From Chara braunii (taxonomy: Eukaryota > Streptophyta > Charophyceae > Charales > Characeae), in assembly GCA_003427395.1 (NCBI GenBank), contig BFEA01000352.1, positions 118,851-175,553 of the forward strand: a DNA stretch of 56,703 nucleotides, given 5' to 3'. Below, in pieces: positions 1 through 12,676 of this stretch. The notes beneath the pieces were generated by a model. The model was not told where the DNA came from. It was given only the letters and a program-made list of their open reading frames with translations, and ran no database searches. The position numbers and the translations under genes are program-made. Every line of letters begins with the position of its first letter. The first letter of the stretch is position 1.

Positions 1-80
<80 letters not shown>
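1..80. repeat. (CT)n microsatellite
   Basis: Forty uninterrupted CT units run from the window edge, so the tract is probably longer. It is followed by a pyrimidine stretch ending TTTGCAG at about 95-101, which resembles a 3' splice site, but no convincing exon follows on the plus strand. Confidence 0.97.
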
Positions 81-1919
<1,839 letters not shown>

Positions 1920-2063
1920 GGGGTTAGGGCCTCTATAGTGTCCTCAGAGTAGCTGTAGGGAGAACTGCCAGTCAAACATTTCACGCCCAATGCACGAGGT
2001 CCTTGAACTCAAAATACTTGATCAGGTACTGGAAAGCCTGCCAACGCTGAGTGCAAGAGGCCA

Positions 2064-2232
2064 ACACAAACAGGAGAACTATAATGGCATTATGGCACCT
2101 ATTAGGACCACCTGGGCTGACTTCACAACTTTGTTTCCCTTTCAATGTAGCACAAGTGGACATCACAAGCAGGAGAACTATCATTGGGCACCTATTACAA
2201 CCATCAGGGCTAACTTCACAACTTCGTTTCCC
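2064..2232. repeat. Diverged direct duplication of about 75 bp
   Basis: The segments 2064-2139 and 2163-2232 match. Both have CACAA-CAGGAGAACTAT at one end, GCACCTATTA in the middle and ACTTCACAACTT-GTTTCCC at the other end. They lie just 3' of the putative exon on the minus strand, so they would be intronic if that exon is real. Confidence 0.75.
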
Positions 2233-2270
2233 AATAGCTAAAATAGCAATTTGAAAGAGGCTATTCTTAC

Positions 2271-2392
2271 CACTAACCCATCCTCTTCATTGAGACCCTT
2301 GACATATTCTTCATTTCCCTCATCTTCTGAAGAGTCTTCAACCTCCTCCTGCTCTTCCCTCTTCCTCTTTTTGGGAATGGCATCCAACATCT
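2271..2392 (-). CDS. Putative internal exon of a nuclear acidic/basic protein
   Basis: This 122-nt open stretch reads about 40 residues beginning EMLDAIPKKRKREEQ, then an acidic Ser/Glu/Asp segment. KKRKR resembles a nuclear localisation signal. On the minus strand it is preceded by a pyrimidine-rich tract ending TTTGCTGCAG and followed directly by GTAAGA, which fit acceptor and donor consensus, and the frame is open throughout. It would start in codon phase with one base from the previous exon. No neighbouring exon or gene family could be recognised. It may be a real exon of a host gene, an exon captured by a transposon, or a chance low-complexity ORF. Confidence 0.4.
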
Positions 2393-2633
2393 CTGCAGCA
2401 AACGGAGACAGTGGGACAGACACACACACACATACAGGTGTGCTTTAAGCAGACAAAAGTGTGGGCACTGCATGTTCATCTACACAGACATGGGGCACCT
2501 TGCACTCTGATTATTGTTTCGCCTGTGTTGGGATGGATATTTTTTTCTTTTTTTTTCTTTTCCTTTCGAAAGGCTAAACTTCGGCACAGAAGTGCTGGGA
2601 TGAATTGAGGGTTGATATTGGCGATTTTTAACA

Positions 2634-2719
<86 letters not shown>
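2634..2719. repeat. Compound (CA)n(GA)n microsatellite
   Basis: About 33 nt of CA repeats run straight into about 54 nt of GA repeats. The poly-Ser/Leu and Cys/Val ORFs on the other strand are artefacts of this tract. Confidence 0.97.
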
Positions 2720-2721
<2 letters not shown>

Positions 2722-3150
2722 GAAAGCAGGCCCTCTGTAGTCGGATGAGCAAGAAAGCAGGCGACAGTCGCAAGGAGATGCCAATGGCTGAGCCACGACT
2801 ACACGGACACCCACCCTTTATCTTTACAGGTGAAACTTTTGGCCATGCTAACCACCCATGGCAGTTCAGCACATAAATGGGCATCAGTACAGATTTCACA
2901 TGCAATAAAACTCCACCAAGAAGCTAATGATTCCCCATGTGTCCACTCTGCATTCACGCTATCCACAGTGAAAGAGTCGTGCAACTAGGAGTCCCAGTCC
3001 CAATTTCTTGTAAAATAGCCTCACCAGTAGGAATATCCCGGTAGGTCCCATAGATTCATCGACTACGTCAATAGGTCCTAGAAGTCACATACGGGCTTAG
3101 ATCGTCATTCATCGGCACCTGTCAGAGGCCAACATGCAGCTCAGTCTCAA

Positions 3151-3927
3151 CAATTATCGGGAAATGGTGAGAATCGTTAGAATCGGGTTAAATAAATAAT
3201 CCGGGGCTAAGTCCCATCGTGAATAATTCAAATAAAATTTAATCAAATATTAAATAATCGTTAGTTTTCTTTTCTTTTATCATTTTAATTATTTTTCCTA
3301 TTCTTAGTTCGGTCATCGAGAAAACGGAAAATGAAGATCAATTTTATCATAAATAAATTCCGACGAAAATATATTAAATAACAAATTCTCCTTCGTTTTT
3401 CTTTCCTTTAATTATCTTTAATTATTTTTCTCATTTTTAGTTCCATTATCAGCAATAATAAAAATAAGGGATAATTCCCTCAAGAAAGAATTTGATCAAA
3501 AATTAAATAATTAGCAATTATCCCGCTATTATTGTACCTCCTATTATCTTCAATTATTTTCCCCAAATTTAATTTTGATATTAAAATTAATAAAATTCGT
3601 GGGGTCTTTTCGACACCAATCGCATGATGCAAAAGAGTCGTGCCAAGGCCCATGTCCGTATTTCCGTCCCGAGGCTAGCAGCTCCGGAATTAGCCTCGGA
3701 ACAGACGAGAACCACAGGTACTAGCCGCGACAAGCGTGGCCATTCGTTTCGTCGATTTCAAGGGCCAATGTTAATACTTGACATGGAGAATATTAGGGGT
3801 CTCTCTCCGACCCCCAATTTCTCCCAACTGCTCAGACGAAAGTCCTGGTCAATCCCTTTTCAGGCAGATAATCTAAGGGCTAATCCGTCGGATTTCGGGT
3901 GGCCGACTGACCTTCGGCCGCCCGACA
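3151..3927 (-). repeat. 3' LTR of the giant element
   Basis: This 777-bp repeat matches 24378-25120 closely by eye. The main difference is an extra segment of about 40 bp near 3780-3832 that the other copy lacks. On the minus strand it starts TGTCGGGCGGCC, a canonical TG start. The other end, near CCCGATA/ATTG, is not a clear CA. The middle is very AT-rich (3200-3600). A short purine run (GAGAGGAGG on the minus strand, 3940-3948) lies just before it and may be a weak polypurine tract. Confidence 0.85.
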
Positions 3928-3978
3928 AACAAGCCCGGACCTCCTCTCGATGCCCCCATCGAGCCCGTACCGCCATAA

Positions 3979-6900
3979 TCAGACGGAACGTATAAGGTTT
4001 AGACTGACCACACGAGCGCGGCTCTTATGTCTGTGCTTATCTGTCTGGCGCTTGGGTTTTTCTGGAACTCTAGGACTGAGAGGGTGTTTCTTCCCTCTCT
4101 TATGTCGCGGTCGTTTGGACTTAGATCTAGGGATATTTCTCAATTTCTTTCTTCGTGGGGGTGACAGTGCAGCAAATGCGCCACCTCGTCTAAGGCGGAC
4201 TTGGCGCTCAGGTCTTCGTAGCACAAGAAGCCATTTCCTTTTCTTTCCCAGAGTCAAGCCCTTCACTTTCCTGGTCTCTACTCTCTCTCTCTTCTTCGAA
4301 CTCTCCCCTATCTCGAACCGTCTCGACGGTCCTCCTTCATCCGTCACCTTCGCTTTCCCCTTTACCTTAGGGTCCGATAGTGTCCGCGCAGAAGCAGGGG
4401 TTTCCCTGGGCCTAAACAACTTCAGTCTAGCCCCTGCCACAGGATCCTTCCACTTAGACCCATCTAACTCAGCAATCATATATGCTCCCCAACTGAGTGC
4501 GCCGACTACGCGGTAAGGTCCCATCCATCTGTTCGCCAACTTTCCTGACCATGTCCTTTCTGGCGCTGCATCGTAGAGAAGTACCATATCACCCACAGTT
4601 ATCTTCTCCTTTCTAACCATGACATCCTTATCCCATCTTTCCTTGCCTTTGCGTCTTTCCACCGCCAATCGATCGGACGCGGTCATGAGATTGTCCTCTA
4701 ATCCGTAGGCTATTTGTCTAGTCCTAGCTGCCAGAAGTTCCTCTCGTGACATACTATCCGCCCAGTCAACTGTAGTCCAACTATCGACATGAAACTCTAT
4801 GGGCAGATGACAGTTTCTCCCAAACCATAGGGTGTATGGCGGATACCCCGTGCTAACCTGGACCGTGACATTATCAGCCCATATTGCATATTGAAAGTAT
4901 TTCGGCGAGTCGCTATCCTTACCTCTACACCACTTGGATAGGGACGCTATCAAGGACTGATGTCTTCGCTCTACAGGTGCATTGGATTGAGGGTGATAGG
5001 CAGTAGCTATCGATACTCTCACTCCCGCTTTCTTGAACACATTTTGCACCTCGTCCGCTAGGAGCTCCGATCCTTTGTCCATCACAATCCTACTGATACA
5101 CCCGTATCTAGACAGGTACTTCAGAAACAAAGTTCTTTACTTCTCTAGCTGATTGGTTCTAATAGGTTTACCGTCGACAAACCCGGTGAAGTCGTCTATG
5201 AAGTTCACGACATAATTCATATTTCCTACGCCCTTTGGCATCTTAACTAGATCGATGTGCACCTTCTCGCCCGGTCGAGTAGGATAGGACGGATGAAGCG
5301 GCTCCTTGTATCTCACAAGCGATCTCTTCTGACACTCCTCACAGGTCATACAATGCTTTTCAACGTCCGTGTACTGACCTTCCCACCAGTATAATCTGCG
5401 GACCTTCTCATATATCCCTTTTACTCCTCTATGCCCACCAACCACACCGTCATGTAGTTCCGCTACTATAGACTGCTTCTCCTCCGGGTCACAGATCACT
5501 CGCAAAGGCATTCCTGATCCTGTAGGTCTGCGAAACAAATGCCCAGATCTGAGGCAGTACTGTGTTGCCTGTCTCCTAATCTCCGAGTCCGAACTCTCCT
5601 CTCCAGATAGATGCAACCCGATGGCCCGATACTTACCTTCATAAAGGTTAACTAGGAATCGATCAGTCCGTCTAGGCTCAGCCATAGTCAGCGCGGCTGA
5701 CACTATCGGTCGCTCCGCCTCAATCGGAATTCGCGAAAGTCCATCGACTACCGCATTCTTTGTTCCCGAGATTCTCTCCACAGTATAATCGTAGAGCCAA
5801 ATCCTGATCAACCATCGCGCAATGGTGGGATCTGCCAGACTAAAGTCCTTTTGCAAAACTGGCGCTACTGCGGTAGGGTCCACTTGTAAGATGAATCGTC
5901 TCCCGTATAGGTAGTGTCTAAAAGCGTCCAAGCACAGTAGGACAACTAACACCTCCTTCAATTAACTATAGTTGCGTTCAGCGGTGTTAAGTGTTCGACT
6001 CTCTAATCTCAGGGGCCTCTCCTTACCGTCAGCGTCCTTTTGAGAAAGCAGCCCTCCAACTGAGCATGGCCCGACATCCGTAGACACTATGAATGGCCTA
6101 TTGGTCTCGTCCTCGAGGAATGGTACTCCCAGGATTCGTCCCCCTTCTTTAAATTATTCCTTGAGGGTTAGTACCGCAAACTCCTGAGGAGAATCCCAGT
6201 AAAATCGCTTCGTTTTCCTAAGGAGAGTCCGCAGAGGCTCTGCCTTCTCCGCATATCCCCATATGAAGATCCGCCAGTAACCTACGACTCCTAAAAATTG
6301 TCGAACTTCGGTAGCGCTATGCAACGGAGTTGTCCAGTTCAGGAGTTTATCCAACTTTGTCGGGTCCGACCGACGACCTCTTGAATCACATATGAACCCC
6401 AAAATCTTGATCGTCAAGACTGCCCACCGGCTCTTCGTCCCACTAACCGTTAGGTTAGCTTCATCTAGTTGTTCCAGGACCGCGTAGATGTCCGTTAGGT
6501 GCTGCTCTACGAACTTCCTGATGCCAAGAGCAACCTCCGTCTCATCTTTCAATACGGGCCCTTTTATCGGAAAGTCGTCCAAAAAGACTTTAACTTTGTC
6601 AGGAATGAAGTCCTTTAGAACAACAACCATAGCTCTTTGGAAGACCGCAACCCCATTGGTCCACCCCATGGGCACGACCATCATCTGCACTAGCCCGAGC
6701 GGCGTGTGCATGGCAGTTAGATGCCTATCCCTAGGATCTAGGGGTATCTCATCATAACCTGAAAATAGATTGCAGACAGAGTAGATGGATATGCCTGCCG
6801 CTCCTTCTACTAATAGATCAGCGTGCGGTATCGACCCCACATCCCGTATAGTGACCGCGTTAACCTTTTGAAGGTCCTGAATCCACCGGATCTTCCCCTT

Positions 6901-7386
6901 AGGCTTCCGTAAGAAGAACCACCTATTCGCATACGCGCTATCGGATGGCTCCGCCACATGCGACGCCATCTTCTCCTTTAGGAAGGCGATTACCTCTTCC
7001 TTCTCTTTCTGTGCAAACTTCCACCCTTCATCATTCCACGGAGTATGCGAAATTGTGTAGATCCTAGCAGGTTTGGCATACCTAGGATTGATTCTTCCTC
7101 TTTCCGCGTCACTAAAAGCTATGGCCTTGTCGCAAGTCTTAAGAACTTCTAGCACTCGCTCCTTCTCTTGTTCCGTCAAATTTCCATCTCCTATGTCCAT
7201 CTCCGCTATCCTTTCTTCTGTCAGCCGTTACGGCTCCTTCTTCTTCCTTTCGTTAATCTTCCTAGCGATCTCCTCCTCAAAAATCCCATCTAGTGCTGAT
7301 CGCTCTCGGGCTACCGCCGTCGGCTTAACTTTCTGAGCTACTGTCTTGTGCTTCTTTGGTCGCCCCCCGTAGGGGGCTGCGCCCTT
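3979..7386 (-). pseudogene. pol: pol: reverse transcriptase, RNase H and integrase
   Basis: One minus-strand frame runs from 7386 to a TGA at 3981-3979, broken by four in-frame TAA codons (near 7236, 6154, 5962 and 5137). RT lies at about 7100-6300, with FLDD at about 6585-6574. Motif A reads SVCNLFSGYD, with Asn (6771-6769) where the metal-binding Asp is expected. RNase H follows (STDVGPCSVGG motif near 6080; end near 5740). The integrase has an HHCC-type zinc segment (HDGVVGGH, then CMTCEEC, about 5430-5320), then HIDLVK, IVMDKGSE and HPQSNAPVERRH, which supply the D, D and E. The last 100 or so residues are very rich in Lys and Arg. It is entered by frameshift from protease. The catalytic change and the stops mark it as dead. 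Confidence 0.9.
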
Positions 7387-8504
7387 AAAAAAGACACAGA
7401 GATCATACCTCCGAATTCCTCGTCTTCAGCCTTAGGGTAGGAGTTTTCACCCACAAGGACGCGATTACCTAAGTCCTCGACTTCCACTATGCGTCCTTCT
7501 TCCTTTGTGAGCAAAGCCCCATACCTCTTCTCGCGGAATCGCAGCGAGCGACTCGCGAGCGTGACCGGCTTGTGGCCACCACCAGTTGCTAGGGCCGCCC
7601 TATTCCTCGGATCATGAGGCTCGACTGTCTCTATCATAATTCGTCCACCATCCGGATGCTTCATAAAAAGCATCTGGCTTCCGCCCGGTCGCTCTATAGT
7701 AACTGCATGAACATGGCTCAGCCACATCCGCCCTAGTAGTAACTCTGAACTGCAGTTCCTGACCGCGAAAACAGGCATCAGCACGCGCAACCCTTCGACC
7801 TCGATGGCCGCCTTGTGACAAACTCCAGAGATCTTCTGCTTTCTTCCATCGGTTGTCTTTATCTCGAACAGGTAAGACCTATCGAGGTCCAGCCCTAATC
7901 GCACAGCGAGTTCCTCGTCTATGATGAGAGCTTCGCTGCCATTGTCAATCACCCCATGGAGGACTATCTCGTCATTGAGAATGGTTTTCACTGTCCCACT
8001 CCCTAAAATATAAAACTTGTCAGGAGGCACGCCTTCCATCCCATCCAAGTACACTGTCGCCGCGTGTTTTGCCTTTGCGCACAGTCCCGATACTGCCACA
8101 GAAGGTACCTCTGGTTTGGAAGCCATCTGGACTTCATCTCCCAGGGGAATGCGCGTCTTGCGCATGATCATCTGCAACTCATCTCGCGCGGGTCTCGAAG
8201 CCTCCAGATACTCTAGTATCGTGCACTGCATTGGTTGCCTGAGCGCGCGTCTGAGAGGCTCCACTGTATCGATATCGTTTAAGGAGCTCTTCATAGTAAA
8301 CTTTCGGACCCCTCGCTTGCGCGGCGAAAGTATGACTTCTTCTCCTTCAATCCTCTGTCCATCCTTCTCCGCCATCACATAATCCGTGTCAGTCTTCTTA
8401 CAGGAAGATCCCCTTGTGGACTTAGTCGCCGCAACCCGTATAGGCGTCGTAGGCGCCCCGTCATCCGAAGACAAACTCATCCGCACACTCTGGCTCCTTG
8501 CCAC
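7338..8504 (-). CDS. pro: Retropepsin-like aspartic protease region
   Basis: This open frame of 388 codons follows gag in the same frame, separated by one TAA at 8507-8505. The first 150 residues or so are charged and unassigned. The aspartic protease core has the active-site triplet DNG (about 7946-7938) in a GVIDNGSEALII context, and a later ELLLGRMWL segment typical of the protease flap/C-lobe end. Most retropepsins have DTG or DSG. DNG also occurs in the element at 45 kb, so it is probably a lineage trait. The -1 frameshift signal lies near the 3' end. There is no ATG at the frame start, so expression would need readthrough from gag or an internal start. Confidence 0.8.
   Translation of the reverse strand: MARSQSVRMSLSSDDGAPTTPIRVAATKSTRGSSCKKTDTDYVMAEKDGQRIEGEEVILSPRKRGVRKFTMKSSLNDIDTVEPLRRALRQPMQCTILEYLEASRPARDELQMIMRKTRIPLGDEVQMASKPEVPSVAVSGLCAKAKHAATVYLDGMEGVPPDKFYILGSGTVKTILNDEIVLHGVIDNGSEALIIDEELAVRLGLDLDRSYLFEIKTTDGRKQKISGVCHKAAIEVEGLRVLMPVFAVRNCSSELLLGRMWLSHVHAVTIERPGGSQMLFMKHPDGGRIMIETVEPHDPRNRAALATGGGHKPVTLASRSLRFREKRYGALLTKEEGRIVEVEDLGNRVLVGENSYPKAEDEEFGGMISVSFLRAQPPTGGDQRSTRQ
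7362..7392 (-). promoter_or_regulatory. Programmed -1 ribosomal frameshift signal (protease to RT)
   Basis: In the protease frame the minus strand reads T TTT TTA at 7392-7386, a canonical slippery heptamer. After 8 nt (7385-7378) comes a perfect 6-bp stem, GCCCCC (7377-7372) with GGGGGC (7367-7362), closed by a UACG tetraloop of the very stable UNCG class. A -1 slip enters exactly the frame of RT, RNase H and integrase. Without the slip, translation ends about 50 nt on, at the TAG at 7340-7338. Heptamer, frame, spacer length and hairpin all meet the known rules for -1 frameshifting. A more distal pseudoknot was not examined. Confidence 0.85.
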
Positions 8505-10439
8505 TTATTTACCCTTACTTGGTCGTACACGCCTGGCCTCAACATTCTCCTTCATCAAAGGGAACATCAATACATCGCCGAGGTCATCTGGCCACTTGAC
8601 GTACTTGGGATCATCAAGTATGACAAGTCCTTTATCTATAGCCTGCCTGAGGTCAGGACAGTCCCTCTTCACGTGATCATCTGCCCTGCAATAGATGCAA
8701 GAATCCTAGGAGTAGGGGGCCTCTCTTCAATGCCCCTAATAGTCGGGCCTCTCGCCGGCCTAACATCTTGGGTGGATGGTCCCGGGGACTTGGGATGATT
8801 TGGAGACTTTGGGTACCCGGGCGACGCAGGATATCCTTCTCGATCATACTGCTCGCGTGGGTCTTCCCGACGACCTCCACCTCGCTCTGTCCTCTCGTAA
8901 CCGCCACGATATCCATCACGACGGTCCCTGTCCGACTCCCATCTGCCACGGGAGTCGTCTTTGTCCCTCAGGTTAAAATTGCCTGGGCTCCAGTATCCTT
9001 CCATGTTCCCTCCATATCTGGGACCGCGTGGATATTGTTTCAGCCTTCCCCCTCGGCTACAAGCGTCTACTCCAAAATACCCGTCACCTCGGCAGTCTCT
9101 GTCAATCTCCTCATCCCTACGTCGCCAGGCATCGCCGTCCCTCTCTCTCGCGCGATAGTCTGCTAGTGTGCGAGGATTCCTATCCTCCATGCTCCTCCAC
9201 GCGTCGGTGTTCCTGCGGTCCCATCGCAATGAATAGGGGGATCCTGTCTTGTCTCGATAAGTAGAGGCTCTCGTCTTTGTCTCGATATTGGTCATTTGCC
9301 TGACCAGTCTCTTCATCACCTCTCTCATCTCTCTCACCTCGTCTATCACTATCTCTCTGTCTCTCGGTCGTTGTGGTTTGTCCCTATCCATTAAATATCG
9401 TCGTTCCGCCCAAGGCTGATCGTTAAAGTCTGGACACCTCTCCGCATCGTACTCTCGATAGAGGGAGAAGTCCCTCTCCAAAGTAGGTCCTTGTAGTCGT
9501 CGGCCTCAGCCTTCATCGCCAACTTGAGTACCGCCGCAAAATCTACTTGTCGTGAGACGTCTCTCTCAGTACTCCCTTCTGCTTCCCTCTAGGTAGTCGA
9601 CCGATGAAGATAGTGCATCTCTCGACCTCCGACAACTTCCCTTTTGCAATAAGGGCATCATATATCTTCTGGAATCGCCTCCTAAAGGCTTGGACACTCT
9701 CGTCCTCTCCCTTAGTCATCACCTCCAAATCTCGGATCGAATACTTAACGTCTTCCAGCTTAAAGAGTTCGTAGAGGTTGGCTTTGTAGGTAGTCCATCG
9801 CCTGTCTTTTGGTCGAGCTTCTTTAATCACTTGACTCAAGCTCGGGTCCGTGTTAAATAAAAAGTTGGCTATAATTTCGTCCTCCAACCATTGACTACGG
9901 TATGCGTGCAACTCCCACTTCTCGAGATACTCGGTGATACCGTATCCCTTGAAAATAAGGGTTCTGGTGTCTAACTCCGAAGGTTGGTGCGAGATGATGT
10001 ACCTATCTCTCCTCTCGTAAGGTAGGGAGTACGACTCGCCCGACTGCGGGTCGTAGATCCGCCTGGGCGGTGTGGCCCTCTCTCTGTCTATCCAAAGCTG
10101 CTCCCGGATGTACTGGTCCCTCCAGTCATCCCTACCTCGGTCACCTCTAGCGTCTCTTCGTTCGTACGTAGGTGAGCGTCGAACGGTCGAGTCTCGCCGG
10201 AAACTCGGAGGTTCGGTTCTGCTCTCCATCCCTACCACCGTGGCGGCCTTGTTTAGATTTGCAATGACCGGACAGGCCATTACCTCTGGCTCCCCGTCGT
10301 CAAGTTGCTCTACACATCTCAATGGAGCGTTTTGTCGTATACGCTCCTTGAGGTCTCGCAGAGTACGATCCGGTGATGCTCGGTACACAGTAGTCTGTTG
10401 TTCCTCATCCGAATGTGGACCCATCGTGTTAGACTCCAT
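8505..10439 (-). pseudogene. gag: gag with Arg-rich linker and CCHC zinc knuckle (frames broken)
   Basis: It starts with ATG at 10439 and stays open to 9543. The capsid-like part (LIFKGYGITEYLEKWE, then VQAFRRRFQKIYDALIAKGK) fits the retrotransposon gag family. The frame then shifts near 9560, again near 9480 (Arg/Asp/Gly-rich segment 9481-8710) and again near 8700, where CIYCRADDHVKRDC (8699-8658) gives a C-x2-C-x4-H-x4-C knuckle. It ends at TAA 8507-8505, in frame with protease. Gag would package the element RNA. The three frame changes look like indel decay. The Arg-rich segment has a match in accessory ORF D2. Confidence 0.8.
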
Positions 10440-10503
10440 ATACTTTACTCCCCTTTTGGGCTTGAGTTTGTATCTGGAGTCTACTGTCCTTATCCCACGA
10501 ACA

Positions 10504-10735
10504 AGCAGCCCAGACCTAATGTATGAACCGCCAGCCCGGACCTGATGTCAGAACTGGCAGCCCGGACCTAATGTCAGAACCGACAGCCCGGACCTAATGT
10601 CAGAACTGGCAACCCGAACCTGATGTCAGAACCGGCAGCCCGGACCTAATGCCAGAACCGGCAGCCCGGACCTAATGTCAGAACCGGCAGCCCGACCTGA
10701 TGTTAGAATCAGCAGCCCGGACCTAATGTCAGAAC
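10504..10735. repeat. 26-bp tandem repeat, about nine copies, directly upstream of gag
   Basis: The unit GCAGCCCGGACCTAATGTCA-GAACCG repeats about nine times from 10504 to 10735 with point differences; one unit is one base shorter. It fills the space between the accessory array and the gag ATG (10439), so on the minus strand it acts as the gag leader. Its position suggests an RNA or promoter element for gag expression, but this is inference. Confidence 0.9.
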
Positions 10736-10806
10736 TAGTCCTGCCAATCTCTAAATAACTAAATCTAACTCTCCCTAAAAATCACCATCAGTCTTCCGCT
10801 CTCATC

Positions 10807-11085
10807 TTAGATCTCATGTGTTCCTTCAACACCTAGTATCCCACTGTCAAGGAAAAGTCGCCCTGCTTGACCTCCTATACAGACAGCACCTCTCCTGACC
10901 TCTAGCACTTTTGTCTCAAGGCACCCGACTCCCCTACAAATCAGACTCCCTATAGCGCGTAACTCCTCGCGGGTACAACCTCGCAACAACTCTCGTAAAT
11001 TGATCGATGTCCTCCTTTCCAGATCGCTCAACCCTTGCCGAACTGCACTGGCTCCCGCCAGCGGGTACTCACCTCCTCTTGCCAT
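10807..11085 (-). CDS. Accessory ORF D3 (family D), unknown function
   Basis: It encodes 92 residues. The ATG at 11085 lies inside the end of the C3 ORF, whose TGA is at 11071-11069, so the two overlap by 17 nt. The frame is also open upstream to about 11181, without an ATG. It aligns by eye to D1 and to the second half of D2: a conserved AVRQGL segment, a helix after a Thr-x-Glu-Glu-type start (TREELRAIGSLI) and then a strand segment. It is the last accessory ORF before the 26-bp repeats and gag. It is not in a family I recognise and has no signal peptide or membrane segment. Confidence 0.6.
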   Translation of the reverse strand: MARGGEYPLAGASAVRQGLSDLERRTSINLRELLRGCTREELRAIGSLICRGVGCLETKVLEVRRGAVCIGGQAGRLFLDSGILGVEGTHEI

Positions 11086-11576
11086 CAAACCCCTGATGTC
11101 GTGAGGCGAGTTCAACCACAGTACCGAAGTTTCTCCTTTGCGCAATCTGATACGGAGTTGGAGGTTTAGGAAGTCCTTCAAAGATCATTATTTGTGTGTT
11201 CCAGTTAATGTTTCTCCCCAGCGCTAGTAACTTATCTCTTTCGCCTTCTACAACTTCTTCCGCACGCTCCCAACATCGACCGTATACAAGATCTACCTTT
11301 CTCTCCCTAGGCAGTAGGCAGGTAGATCCTCACATCCTACACGTCTAAATGGATAAATCGGGCGATCATCACATGAAGACGTATCTCCTCCCATCCACTA
11401 TCCACAAGCTCGTACCTCTCTACCTCATACGAAATCGCTTCTCTCGTCCCTAGTGAGCTCAACAGGCCACAAATAGTCGCTAGTCTCTCCTCGGGCGGTC
11501 GGTTTCCGGCAAGAAACCTCTCTCTCCTCAACTCCAGGTCGCGATTAGAGATGTTTCTCCCTTCACTCATTCCCAT
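11069..11576 (-). pseudogene. Accessory ORF C3 (family C), frameshifted
   Basis: The start is ATG 11576, three bases after the stop of C2 (11582-11580). The first part ends in TAG near 11337. Past this the paralogy continues (DVRIYLP, then another TAG), and after a frame change near 11285 it continues to TGA 11071-11069. Conserved landmarks shared with C1 and C2 are REAISYEV, a Gly-Trp pair, DVRIYLP, RCWERAEE, an IFEG motif with Pro after it, and an ELASRHQG tail. The second TAG aligns with a Gln codon in C1. Family C looks like a mixed alpha/beta protein of about 165 residues; its function is unknown. Confidence 0.6.
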
Positions 11577-11579
11577 ATC

Positions 11580-12077
11580 TTATTCTCTTCTTGTCGATCT
11601 CTTGGGACCATTCCTCGTCCCGACCGTCCTAGCGAAGTCTACTACCACCTCCCATCCATTTCTCTCCAATCCTCGGTCCGGAATCGACGACCTTGGCAAC
11701 CTGTCGAAAATTGAGATGTCGTCACAGACTTCAACAGTCTTCCCTAAATCTTCCAATCGCTTCTTCTCTTCCCTCAGCTTCTAGGAGGCTATCCTCCAGC
11801 ACCTCGTATAGACATAGAACTCCTCGCGCTCCATGGGTAAATATATACCTACTTGGTATACTCCTAAGTCGGAAAAGTATACGGTCATCACATAACACTG
11901 ATTTATGTCCCAACCACTGTTTGCTTACTGATACCTGACTACCTCGTAGGGAACGACTTCCCGTCTGCTAATCGCGCTCAAATCTTGGAATACTTTCTCG
12001 TGCTCAAGTTTACTGGGTCCGCTCCATCCAGAAAACTTCCGCCTTCTTCGCGCTAACTCCTCCTCCGGTAGCGGCAT
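11580..12077 (-). pseudogene. Accessory ORF C2 (family C), two in-frame stops
   Basis: From ATG 12077 to TAA 11582-11580 this is 498 nt, exactly the length of C1. It is interrupted by a TAA near 11926 and a TAG near 11790, both in places where Gln would fit. It aligns with C1 over its length: RREVVPYEVV, NSGWD, YVMTVYF, GIYLP, RCWRIA, ISIFDRLP, and a VVVDFAR tail. The ATG overlaps the 3' end of ORF F (stop at 12055-12053) by 25 nt in another frame. The next ORF starts three bases after its stop. No known domain is recognised. Confidence 0.62.
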
Positions 12078-12604
12078 CTCTCATCTGTCTCGCATTCCAT
12101 CGCGGTTACCGCTATGGCCAACAAGACTCTCTCCGTAGAATCCTCTAAGAATATGTAGAACGTCTCGAAGTCGTCTATATCTCCAAAATCTTCAACATCC
12201 TCTAAGGTCTTAATGAACTCCTTCTAGTACCGCTTGTGAGACTTGAGCATTCTAAGAACAGAGTTGTCTACTATAACCCCAGCCAGCTCTCCAGCCACTT
12301 TCGCCTCACACTCTAGGAGTCTCTCAGCCTCTCTAGGGGACTCACGCCACGCCCTACACAAGGGTCGCTCATCGAAGGGAGACACGGATGGTACGTACTT
12401 AATCAGACGCACGGTCTCCTCTCCTACCCAAAGCCCAATCTTCCGCGCTTCCCTCACCGCTTATCGAGTGCACTCTGCTTCTTCGATCACACTGAGCCTC
12501 GCTAGGTGTTCTAATTGTATCACTACACAAACCACCGATCCATCTAACTTCCCTACGACATGCAAGGAAAACTTATCATTGATATACTCACTCGTTTCGC
12601 TCAT
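12053..12604 (-). pseudogene. Accessory ORF F, singleton, two in-frame stops
   Basis: From ATG 12604 (MSETSEY) to TAG 12055-12053, about 183 codons in one frame, broken by a TAA near 12479 and a TAG near 12225. Both stops sit in helical segments where Gln would be ordinary. The sequence mixes strands (VVCVVIQLEHLARL) with charged helices (REAERLLECEAKVAGELAG) and an acidic segment followed by FYIFLED and VLLAIAV. I found no convincing paralogue in the array. The ATG lies nine bases after a TGA in the frame of ORF E. Confidence 0.5.
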
Positions 12605-12676
12605 CGTCTCCTTTCATTGCCCCGACGTTCCTTCTACATCCTCCTTTTCTTTCGGTGTTGTAGCCTCTGACGACTC

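Noticed and set aside
10504-10735. CRISPR array
   Set aside because: Units are directly adjacent without unique spacers, and the window is eukaryotic.
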